A stretch of 8,058 bases of DNA, taken from Nitrospirae bacterium RBG_19FT_COMBO_42_15. Lineage in GTDB: Bacteria; Nitrospirota; CAKKRA01; 9FT-COMBO-42-15. Positions 1-6,208 of the stretch are shown here, piece after piece. Position numbers and translations under genes: made by a program. The notes under the pieces are model-generated. The model was not told where the DNA came from. It saw nothing but the letters and a program-made list of their open reading frames with translations, and made no database searches. Positions within the stretch are counted from its first letter, which is position 1. Every line of letters begins with the position of its first letter. The stretch is from the NCBI GenBank assembly GCA_001803815.1, contig MHEL01000101.1:1-8058 (forward strand). The letters are read 5' to 3'.

Positions 1-34
1 TACCAAGCATTGAATCAGCAATAAACTTTATCAA
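1..34 (-). CDS. Mut7-C RNase domain-like protein, N-terminal fragment (runs off left edge)
   Basis: Reading the minus strand leftward from base 34 gives a TTG start and the peptide MIKFIADSMLG before the window ends. This closely resembles the opening of Mut7-C RNase domain proteins as I remember them (a PIN-like fold with an N-terminal F-x-A-D-x-M-L-G motif, whose Asp belongs to the predicted active site). The start is supported by a strong Shine-Dalgarno AAGGAGGA (minus strand, bases 45-38) four bases upstream of TTG, and by a good minus-strand promoter at 61-90 that would give a leader of about 20 bases. No in-frame ATG lies nearer. Only 11 codons are visible, so the family call rests on one motif and length, domain content and integrity are unknown. 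The gene is divergent from the 107-535 gene and shares its promoter region. Confidence 0.55.
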   Translation of the reverse strand, partial: MIKFIADSMLG

Positions 35-43
35 AAATCCTCC

Positions 44-72
44 TTGACACAAACTATATCATTATATATTAT
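44..72 (+). promoter_or_regulatory. sigma70-type promoter for the 107-535 gene
   Basis: TTGACA (44-49), a 17-base spacer and TATTAT (67-72) give a full -35 box and a five-of-six -10 box on the plus strand. Transcription would begin near 79-80, leaving a leader of about 28 bases before the TTG start at 107. The -35 box overlaps the Shine-Dalgarno region of the divergent minus-strand gene, and the -10 box directly abuts the -10 box of the opposing promoter. Confidence 0.6.
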
Positions 73-90
73 CTTGTGAATAACAGTCAA
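61..90 (-). promoter_or_regulatory. sigma70-type promoter for the divergent minus-strand gene
   Basis: On the minus strand TTGACT (plus coordinates 85-90), an 18-base spacer and a perfect TATAAT (61-66) form a strong promoter. Transcription would begin near base 54, about 20 bases before the TTG start at 34, with the AAGGAGGA ribosome binding site inside that short leader. It overlaps the plus-strand promoter at 44-72, so two RNA polymerases could not occupy both at once. Confidence 0.6.
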
Positions 91-106
91 TAATAGGGGT
101 AGAGTT

Positions 107-535
107 TTGCAATTATCTAACAAAGTGGTAATAAAGTTTTTAGACGGAACAGTCATCAAGGGCATTACAAATGATTTTATTCCTACTAAGGATACCTTTC
201 ATGTAATACACAGGGATGACGACAAGGACATGATAAAAGAGGTTCATGTCAATGTTATGAAGGCTGTTTTCTTTGTAAGGGATTTTTATGGAAAGAAGGA
301 GGATGAAAAACATACCTCAGCCCTGTTAAAATTGCCGGGTAATGTTGGCAAACGGGTAACTATAACATTTCCTGATGGAGAGGTTATAAGCGGATACACC
401 TACAGCTTTAAGAACGATGAACTCGGTTTCTTCCTATTTCCGCTAAATGAGGCAGATAATAACCATAGAATTTTTGTAGTTACAAGGAATGTTGCAAAAG
501 CAGTAAGGGATATTGACAATAAGATAGTATTGTGA
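107..535 (+). CDS. hypothetical protein with two tandem small beta-rich repeats
   Basis: This is a 142-residue soluble protein with no signal peptide or membrane segment. It consists of two similar halves, about residues 6-59 and 82-136. Each opens with a strand pattern ending in F-x-DG-x-V-I-x-G (FLDGTVIKG at 11-19, FPDGEVISG at 88-96) and closes with a V-x-x-V-K/A-A-V segment followed by R-D (VNVMKAVFFVRD, TRNVAKAVRD). The 22-residue charged linker between them is KKEDEK-rich. The pattern suggests a duplicated small beta-barrel, reminiscent of Sm-like or DUF6982-type domains; that is inference and no catalytic residues are evident. The start is TTG at 107, as there is no in-frame ATG before an upstream stop at 77; the ribosome binding site (AGGGGTAG, about 95-102) is only moderate. 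It has its own promoter and is divergent from a probable RNase gene. An inverted-repeat element lies 28 bases after its stop. Confidence 0.75.
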   Translation: MQLSNKVVIKFLDGTVIKGITNDFIPTKDTFHVIHRDDDKDMIKEVHVNVMKAVFFVRDFYGKKEDEKHTSALLKLPGNVGKRVTITFPDGEVISGYTYSFKNDELGFFLFPLNEADNNHRIFVVTRNVAKAVRDIDNKIVL

Positions 536-563
536 TAGTTTAACGGAAATTTTTTGATATAAA

Positions 564-643
564 CCCCGTTAGAAAGGACGGGCTTTTATCTCGGCCTTTC
601 TAAATGGAATCCCTTTATATTATTGTGGGGCTTTCTAACGGGG
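564..643. repeat. MITE-like inverted-repeat element, copy 1 (80 bp)
   Basis: The 13-bp ends CCCCGTTAGAAAG (564-576) and CTTTCTAACGGGG (631-643) are perfect inverted repeats. Both are flanked by TAAA (560-563 and 644-647), which may be a target duplication or a preferred target; counting one flanking base pair the palindrome is 14 bp. Inside is a third, partial arm, CCTTTCTAA (595-603), that can pair with TTAGAAAGG (569-577) instead. The region from 536 to 661 contains no gene; the element occupies most of it. The same end sequence recurs at 6865-6969. No transposase is encoded, so if mobile it is non-autonomous. The AAGGAG ribosome binding site of the next gene (646-651) starts three bases after the right arm, so the element forms part of that gene's leader. 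Confidence 0.75.
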
Positions 644-661
644 TAAAGGAGAATTATTAAT

Positions 662-1801
662 ATGTTTAAAAGATACCTGCTCGCACCCGGGCCGACACCT
701 GTTCCTCCAGAGGTTCTATTGGCAATGGCAATGCCGATTATCCACCACAGGGCGCCTGAGTTTCTGCCATTATTTGAAGAGGCAAGGCAGAATCTGAAAT
801 GGCTCTTTCAGACAAAGAACGATGTATTGATTCTGTCATCCAGCGGCACAGGCGGCATGGAAGGCTCTGTAACAAATTTCCTGTCGCCCGGCGATAAGGC
901 AATTGTTATCAATGGCGGTAAATTCGGCGAAAGGTGGCTGAAGATATGCCAGGCATACGGAATTACGCCAATTGAAATAAAGGTTGAGTGGGGCTATGCA
1001 GTTAAATTAGAAGATGTGGAAAAGGCATTAAAGAAAGACCCGTCAATTAAGGCTGTATTGATGCAGGCAAGCGAGACATCAACAGGTGTTGCGCATAATA
1101 CAAAGGCAATAGCTGATATTGTTAAGAAATATGCTGATACAATATTAGTTGTTGATGCGATAACAGCGCTTGGCGTATTTGATATAAAGACAGATGAATG
1201 GGGTCTTGATGTTGTAATTACAGGCTCGCAAAAGGCATTGATGCTGCCGCCTGGGCTTGCCTTTGTGAGCATCAGCGACAAGGCATGGAAATTTGCAGAA
1301 AAGGCAAAGACCCCGAAGTTCTATTTTAATTTTAAAAAGGAGAGGGAGAATCTCCTAAAGAACCAGACAAACTTTACCTCTGCAGTCTCTCTTATCATCG
1401 GCCTTCGCGAGGCATTAAAGATGATGAAGAATGAAGGCCTTGAGAATATATTTAACAGGCACAGCAGGCTTGCAGAGGCAACAAGAAAAGGGGTTCAGGC
1501 AATCGGCCTTTCCCTGTTTCCAAAGGAGTCGCCAAGCAACGCCTTAACAGCAGTATCTGCGCCAGACGGCTTTGACGGCCAAAAGATTTATAAAGAGCTA
1601 AGGGAAAGATACGGGATAACTGCTGCAGGCGGACAGGACCATTTAAAAGGAAAGGTTTTTAGAATAGCGCATCTTGGTTATGCAGATACCTTTGATGTAA
1701 TAACTGCAATTTCTGGTTTAGAAATGGTATTAAAAGGGATGGGCTATAAACTTGAACTTGGCAAGGGTGTTGGCGCAGCAGAGGAGATATTGATAAAATG
1801 A
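662..1801 (+). CDS. class V aminotransferase (alanine-glyoxylate / serine-pyruvate type)
   Basis: A PLP-dependent fold-type I aminotransferase of 379 residues, the usual length for the alanine-glyoxylate/serine-pyruvate/PucG family. The N-terminal LLAPGPTPVP (6-15) is typical of the family. SSSGTGGME (59-67) forms the PLP phosphate loop, D165 in VVDAITALG should contact the pyridine nitrogen, and K191 in TGSQKALMLPPG is the expected Schiff-base lysine. The C-terminal AHLGYAD motif (about 336-342) is also characteristic. The start ATG at 662 follows AAGGAG by ten bases. The 4-bp ATGA overlap with serA implies translational coupling and suggests it converts 3-phosphohydroxypyruvate to phosphoserine in place of a classical SerC, but glyoxylate or pyruvate transamination cannot be excluded. 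The substrate is inferred from context; the fold and family are clear. Confidence 0.9.
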   Translation: MFKRYLLAPGPTPVPPEVLLAMAMPIIHHRAPEFLPLFEEARQNLKWLFQTKNDVLILSSSGTGGMEGSVTNFLSPGDKAIVINGGKFGERWLKICQAYGITPIEIKVEWGYAVKLEDVEKALKKDPSIKAVLMQASETSTGVAHNTKAIADIVKKYADTILVVDAITALGVFDIKTDEWGLDVVITGSQKALMLPPGLAFVSISDKAWKFAEKAKTPKFYFNFKKERENLLKNQTNFTSAVSLIIGLREALKMMKNEGLENIFNRHSRLAEATRKGVQAIGLSLFPKESPSNALTAVSAPDGFDGQKIYKELRERYGITAAGGQDHLKGKVFRIAHLGYADTFDVITAISGLEMVLKGMGYKLELGKGVGAAEEILIK

Positions 1802-3375
1802 AGGTATTAATTAGTGATAACCTGTCAAAACAGGGTGTAGATATATTAAAGAACGCCGGGCTTGAGGTAGAGGCAAGGACAAAGACAAGCGTAGATGAAC
1901 TGATGTCCATTATCGGTGATTTTGACGCCCTGATTATAAGGAGCGCTACAAAGGTAAATGAACAGTTGTTAGATGCGGCAAAGAAATTAAAGATTGTAGG
2001 CCGTGCAGGTTCAGGCCTTGATAATGTTGATATACATGCTTCAACAAAGAGGGGCGTTATTGTAATGAATACACCTGGCGGCAATACCATTACAACAGCA
2101 GAGCACACAATCGGCATGCTCTTTGCTGTTGCAAGATATATCCCTCAGGCTGCTGCTTCTCTAAGGCAGGGGCAGTGGGAAAAGAAAAAGTTCATGGGTG
2201 TTGAGCTTAATGGAAAGACACTCGGTATTATCGGCATTGGAAACATCGGCGGCGTTGTTGCCAACCGCGCACAGGGATTAAAGATGAATATTATAGCCTT
2301 TGACCCGTTTATTTCTCCTGAAAAGGTTAAGGAGATGGGCATAGAGCTTGTTAGCCTTGATGAGCTTTATAAAAGGGCAGACTTTATTAGTGTCCATACG
2401 CCAATGACAAAAGAGACAAAGAATCTGATTAATAAGGATACCATTGCCAAGATGAAGAATGGCGTTAGGATTTTGAACTGTGCAAGGGGCGGTATTATTA
2501 ATGAGCAGGATCTATACGAGGCATTAAAGAGCGGAAAGGTAGCTGCCGCAGCATTTGATGTATTTGAAAAGGAGCCGCCTGAGAATAATCCATTGCTTAC
2601 CCTTGATAACTTTATCGGCACGCCGCATCTTGGAGCTTCAACAGAAGAGGCGCAGGAGAATGTTGCAGTCGCAATTGCAGAACAGGTTGTGGATTATCTT
2701 GTCCGCAGCACAATCAGGAATGCAGTAAATGTGCCGTCTGTGCCTGCTGATATCCTTCCAAAGATACAGCCATTTGTTGCATTGGGTGAAAGGCTTGGCA
2801 GTTTTGAATCGCAGTTATATGAAGGCGCATTAACTGAGGTAGTTGTTGAATACAGGGGAGAAGTGGCTGAATTAAATGTTGCGCCAATTACAATAGCTGT
2901 GTTAAAAGGCCTATTAACACCGATTTTGACCCAGACTGTAAATTATGTAAATGCGCCGATAATTGCAAAGGAGAGGGGAGTTAATGTGAAAGAATCAAAG
3001 GTGTCTGAGGTAGAGGATTTTACAAGCCTTATTACTTTAAAGGTAAAGTCTGGCGCCAAGACTGCCATTGTTTCCGGCACATTATACAACAAAAAGGAGC
3101 CCCGCATAGTTCAGATAGACGAGTTTCCAATTGAGGCTGTTCCTGAAGGATATATGCTTATCCTTTATAATAATGACAAGCCGGGTGTAATTGGAAATAT
3201 AGGCGGCATCCTCGGCAAGAATAATATAAATATTGCAAGGATGCAGTTTGGAAGGGTTACGCAGGGTGGAAAGGCAATATCAGTTGTTGGAATAGATTCT
3301 CCTGTATCGCCATCTCTATTGGAAGATATAAAGAAACTTCCTAATGTGCTCTCAGTAAGACAGATAAAGATATGA
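1798..3375 (+). CDS. serA: D-3-phosphoglycerate dehydrogenase
   Basis: This enzyme oxidises 3-phosphoglycerate to 3-phosphohydroxypyruvate with NAD, the committed step of serine synthesis. At 525 residues it is the long, three-part form: catalytic and Rossmann domains (about 1-315), an intervening ASB-type domain (about 320-445) and a C-terminal ACT domain (about 452-525, GYMLILYNNDKPGVIG onward). The NAD loop is GIGNIG (146-151), with D169 placed to bind the ribose. The catalytic set is present: R230 in NCARGG, E259 in FEKEP and H277 in GTPHLGA. The substrate-binding RSATKV segment is at 48-53. The ACT domain is where serine inhibits in related enzymes, so feedback control is likely. Translation starts inside the end of the aminotransferase gene with GAGGAG at 1781-1786. 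An inverted repeat begins at the last base of the stop codon. Confidence 0.97.
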   Translation: MKVLISDNLSKQGVDILKNAGLEVEARTKTSVDELMSIIGDFDALIIRSATKVNEQLLDAAKKLKIVGRAGSGLDNVDIHASTKRGVIVMNTPGGNTITTAEHTIGMLFAVARYIPQAAASLRQGQWEKKKFMGVELNGKTLGIIGIGNIGGVVANRAQGLKMNIIAFDPFISPEKVKEMGIELVSLDELYKRADFISVHTPMTKETKNLINKDTIAKMKNGVRILNCARGGIINEQDLYEALKSGKVAAAAFDVFEKEPPENNPLLTLDNFIGTPHLGASTEEAQENVAVAIAEQVVDYLVRSTIRNAVNVPSVPADILPKIQPFVALGERLGSFESQLYEGALTEVVVEYRGEVAELNVAPITIAVLKGLLTPILTQTVNYVNAPIIAKERGVNVKESKVSEVEDFTSLITLKVKSGAKTAIVSGTLYNKKEPRIVQIDEFPIEAVPEGYMLILYNNDKPGVIGNIGGILGKNNINIARMQFGRVTQGGKAISVVGIDSPVSPSLLEDIKKLPNVLSVRQIKI

Positions 3376-3497
3376 CAGCTTTGTAAAAAGTCCATCTGCT
3401 GTGTTGTCGCTTCGGCCTCGCATCCTCACATACTAAGATGTATGCTGCGGTGCGAGTCCTCGCTCCGCCTTGCATCTGGAGCTTTTTACTTTGCTGT
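3375..3497. repeat. long interrupted palindrome between serA and hisZ (123 bp)
   Basis: The outer arms ACAGC (3375-3379) and GCTGT (3493-3497), then GTAAAAAG (3383-3390) and CTTTTTAC (3482-3489), then TCCA (3391-3394) and TGGA (3477-3480), pair with small symmetric mismatches. A separate inner hairpin has a GG-x-CTCGCA (3414-3422) / TGCGAG-x-CC (3451-3459) base and a CATAC/GTATG tip (3429-3433 / 3440-3444) with a six-base loop. Its base composition (TCGCTTCGGCCTCGC, CCTCGCTCCGCC) is more GC-rich than the surrounding genes. It resembles dispersed intergenic repeats with CTTTTTAC ends that I recall from Geobacter-like genomes; this is recollection, not a search. It begins within the serA stop codon and may act as a weak terminator or an mRNA-stabilising structure. 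It contains no gene. Confidence 0.75.
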
Positions 3498-3521
3498 ATA
3501 TATCATTGTGGATTATCTAAT

Positions 3522-4814
3522 ATGTTAAAATTAAACGGTACAACAAAGACTTTTACGCCTAAAGGCGTTGGGTCATTTTTCCCTGAAAGGGCAGCGAAAA
3601 AAAAGAGGGTTGAGGAGATAATCCTTTCTGTATTTTCAAGATGGGGATTTAAAGAGATTGTTACTCCAGGATTTGAATTTCTTGACGCCCTTTCCCCGGC
3701 CCTTGACGAAAACATCGCTGACAAGGCTTATAAATTTGTAGACAGGGGAACTGGAAGGATACTTGCTTTACGGCCTGATATTACCGCCCAGATAGCGCGC
3801 ATTGCTGCTGCATCATTGGCTGAAAAACCAAAGCCTATGCGATTGTGCTACAATGCAAATGTATTCAGATATGAAGAAGAACACGCAGGCAGGCAGCAGG
3901 AGATCTTTCAGGTTGGCGGTGAATTAATAGGCATTGACCTTCCTGAATCAGATGCAGAGATGGTTGCAATTGCAGTTGAATCCCTTAAAGAGATAGGCCT
4001 AAATGATTTTGAGATAACAATGGGACAGATTGGCTTTTTTAAAGGGATGCTGAAAGAAATCGGCCTTGACAGCCAGACCTATTTAAGGGTAAAAGATGCG
4101 TTTTCTAAAAAAGAGATGCTGAGGGTTGAGGAGCTTTTGTCAGGCATCAGCAAAACCCAACGCGATAAACTTTTAAAGATTGCAGACCTCTTTGGCAAGG
4201 AGGATATACTTGATAAGGCAGAGGCCATTGCAGATAATAAAGAATCAAAAAAGGCTGTTCAGAACATAAGGGATGTTTATAGAAAGCTGAAGCTGTACGG
4301 CCTTGAAAAGTACATATTAATTGACCTTGCAGAGGTCAGGGGATTTGACTATTACACCGGGATACTCTTTGAAGTATTTGTTAAAGGGATAGGATATGAG
4401 ATAGGAAGCGGCGGAAGATATGACGGCCTGCTTGCAAAATTCGGTTTCGACTGCCCGTCAACAGGATTTGCCCTTGATGTGGAAAGGCTTCTTGCAGCAA
4501 TAGATGCGCAGGGCATTGAGTTAAAAACAGATGTGGTAAATATCCTGCTCATTGATTTTAATAAAGACAAGTCTGCCGCAATAAAACTTGCTAAGGCATT
4601 AAGAGATAAAGGCTGTAATGTTGCAAGAGACATAATTAAGAGGGATTTAAACAGCTCATTAGATTATGCAAAAGAGTGGGGAATACAAAAGGCTGTTGTT
4701 TTTGGAATTAAGGATTTAAAAATGGATGAGGTATTGATAATAGACATCAAGACATCTGAAAAGAAAAAGATTAACATAAATCAGCTATTGGAGGCAGCAT
4801 CATGGAGACCATAG
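3522..4814 (+). CDS. hisZ: ATP phosphoribosyltransferase regulatory subunit HisZ
   Basis: HisZ is a catalytically inactive paralogue of histidyl-tRNA synthetase that binds short-form HisG and confers histidine feedback on the first step of histidine synthesis. From ATG 3522 it has 430 residues. The class II fold is visible: LRPDITAQIARI (83-94, the HisZ form rather than the LRPEGTA of HisS), NANVFRYEEEHAGRQQEIFQ (111-130), VRGFDYYTG (272-280) and GSGGRYDGLLAKFG (295-308). A C-terminal stretch (about 338-426) resembles the HisS anticodon-binding domain, present in only some HisZ proteins. The frame is open upstream to an ATG at 3438, but those 28 codons are mostly read from the palindromic repeat and do not look like HisZ, so 3522 (MLKLNGTTKTF) is preferred despite a poor ribosome binding site. 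It overlaps dnaB by 13 bp. HisS identity is the main alternative. Confidence 0.85.
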   Translation: MLKLNGTTKTFTPKGVGSFFPERAAKKKRVEEIILSVFSRWGFKEIVTPGFEFLDALSPALDENIADKAYKFVDRGTGRILALRPDITAQIARIAAASLAEKPKPMRLCYNANVFRYEEEHAGRQQEIFQVGGELIGIDLPESDAEMVAIAVESLKEIGLNDFEITMGQIGFFKGMLKEIGLDSQTYLRVKDAFSKKEMLRVEELLSGISKTQRDKLLKIADLFGKEDILDKAEAIADNKESKKAVQNIRDVYRKLKLYGLEKYILIDLAEVRGFDYYTGILFEVFVKGIGYEIGSGGRYDGLLAKFGFDCPSTGFALDVERLLAAIDAQGIELKTDVVNILLIDFNKDKSAAIKLAKALRDKGCNVARDIIKRDLNSSLDYAKEWGIQKAVVFGIKDLKMDEVLIIDIKTSEKKKININQLLEAASWRP

Positions 4815-6166
4815 ACATTGCATTGCAGAAACTTCCGCCGCAGAACATAGAGGCAGAGCAGTCTGTGCTTGGCGCTGTTCTGCTTGATAATGCCTCATTG
4901 AACAAGGCCATTGAGATATTGGCTGTAGATGACTTTTATAAGGAAAATCACAGAAGGATTTACACAGCCATGCTTGACCTGTATGAAAAGAGCGATGCGA
5001 TAGATTTGATTACGCTTACCGACCACCTTCGTAAAAAAGGCGAGATTGAATTGATAGGCGGGGCATCTTATCTTGCAGTGCTTGTCAATGTTGTTCCTAC
5101 TGCTGCAAATATAAAATACCACTCAAAACTTGTTCACGAAAAGGCTATGCTCAGAAATCTTATTAACACTGCAACAGAAATAGTTACTTCCGGCTATGAA
5201 CATACACAGGATGTGGAAGACCTTTTGGATTCAGCAGAAAGAAATATCTTTGCTATATCAGATAAGAGGATCAAGCAATCATTTGTTAATGTTAAAGAGA
5301 TTGTCAAAAGCAGCTTTGAAACAATAGAAAAGCTTTATGAAAGAAAGGAGATGGTAACAGGCCTTGCAACAGGCTTTATAGATTTTGATGAAATGACATC
5401 AGGCCTGCAGCCAGGCGATTTAATAATCGTTGCGGGAAGACCAGGAATGGGCAAAACAGCGCTCTCCCTCTGCATTGCGCAGAATGCTGCGATTGAGAAA
5501 AAAACTCCTGTTGCAATATTCAGCCTTGAGATGACAAAGGAGCAGCTTGTTCTCAGGATGCTCTGCTCAGAGGCAAGGGTAGACGCGCACAAGCTCCGCT
5601 CAGGCTATCTTGGAAAGACAGACTGGCCCAAGCTTACAACTGCTGCCGGCAGGCTCTCAGAGGCGCCTATTTTTATAGATGACAGCTCAGCGCTTTCTGT
5701 AATTGAGATGAGGGCAAAGGCAAGGAGACTAATGGCAAAAGACGGACTTGGCCTTGTTATCGTTGATTACCTTCAATTGATGAGGGGAAGGGGAAGATCG
5801 GATACAAGGGAGCAGGAGATATCAGAGATATCCCGCTCCTTAAAGGCATTGGCAAAAGAGCTGAGCACCCCTGTAATTGCAATATCCCAGCTTAACAGGG
5901 CAGTGGAATCACGTTCTGACAGAAAACCAATGCTTGCAGATTTAAGGGAATCAGGCGCAATTGAGCAGGATGCAGACCTGATAGTATTTGTATCCAGAGA
6001 AGAGGTATACAATCCTTGCACATGCGAAAGGGATGCTGCATGCACCTGCGGCAGGCGAGGCAAGGCAGAGGCTGTAATAGGCAAGCAGAGAAACGGCCCT
6101 GTCGGCACAGTAAAACTCGCATATATTGACAAATATACAAGGTTTGAGAATCTGGAGAAAAGATAA
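4802..6166 (+). CDS. dnaB: replicative DNA helicase DnaB
   Basis: The hexameric 5'-to-3' helicase of the replication fork, 454 residues, full length for the family. The N-terminal domain (about 11-110, PPQNIEAEQSVLGAVLLD) interacts with primase, a linker follows, and the RecA-type ATPase domain spans about 183-454. Visible motifs are Walker A AGRPGMGKTA (211-220, K218), the catalytic glutamate E243 in FSLEM, Walker B LVIVDYLQLM (D322), SQLNRAVE (362-369) and the arginine-finger region GKQRNGPVG (427-435, R430). Unusually, where most DnaB proteins have a short acidic loop after EVYNP, this one carries CTCERDAACTC (406-416), a CxC-x5-CxC cluster that could bind a metal. The start is set by GGAGG at 4790-4794, seven bases upstream and inside the end of hisZ; the 13-bp overlap suggests coupled expression. 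No inteins or frameshifts are seen. Confidence 0.97.
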   Translation: METIDIALQKLPPQNIEAEQSVLGAVLLDNASLNKAIEILAVDDFYKENHRRIYTAMLDLYEKSDAIDLITLTDHLRKKGEIELIGGASYLAVLVNVVPTAANIKYHSKLVHEKAMLRNLINTATEIVTSGYEHTQDVEDLLDSAERNIFAISDKRIKQSFVNVKEIVKSSFETIEKLYERKEMVTGLATGFIDFDEMTSGLQPGDLIIVAGRPGMGKTALSLCIAQNAAIEKKTPVAIFSLEMTKEQLVLRMLCSEARVDAHKLRSGYLGKTDWPKLTTAAGRLSEAPIFIDDSSALSVIEMRAKARRLMAKDGLGLVIVDYLQLMRGRGRSDTREQEISEISRSLKALAKELSTPVIAISQLNRAVESRSDRKPMLADLRESGAIEQDADLIVFVSREEVYNPCTCERDAACTCGRRGKAEAVIGKQRNGPVGTVKLAYIDKYTRFENLEKR

Positions 6167-6172
6167 ACAGAA

Positions 6173-6202
6173 TTGACACCTGCAATCTAAAAGATATATA
6201 AT
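6173..6202 (+). promoter_or_regulatory. perfect-consensus sigma70 promoter abutting the 6209 start codon
   Basis: TTGACA (6173-6178), an 18-base spacer and TATAAT (6197-6202) match both consensus boxes exactly. Transcription would begin about seven bases after the -10 box, at or next to A6209 of the ATG, so the mRNA would have essentially no leader. The promoter lies just after the dnaB stop. Confidence 0.65.
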
Positions 6203-6208
6203 TAAGGT

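Noticed and set aside
513..541. Possible promoter for the aminotransferase: TTGACA (513-518) with TAGTTT (536-541)
   Set aside because: The -35 box is perfect but lies inside the preceding gene and the -10 box matches only three of six bases; too weak to list.
1659..2117. Long open frame on the minus strand across the aminotransferase/serA junction
   Set aside because: It lies wholly opposite two well-identified genes and its protein is low-complexity and unlike any family; the same holds for other minus-strand frames such as 994-1281, 5773-6132, 6995-7498 and 7480-7819.
3491..3519. Possible hisZ promoter TTGCTG-N17-TATCTA
   Set aside because: Only about three of six bases match in the -35 box and part of it is in the palindrome arm; the -10 would end just before the start codon.
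3438..3521. 28-codon upstream extension of hisZ from ATG 3438
   Set aside because: It is largely translated palindromic repeat, shows no HisZ-like sequence and has no ribosome binding site; the family-like N-terminus begins at 3522.
3522..4814. Annotation as histidyl-tRNA synthetase (hisS)
   Set aside because: LRPDITAQIAR and GRQQEIFQVGGELIG fit HisZ rather than the LRPEGTA / GRxREFxQ forms of HisS. The extra C-terminal domain keeps some doubt.
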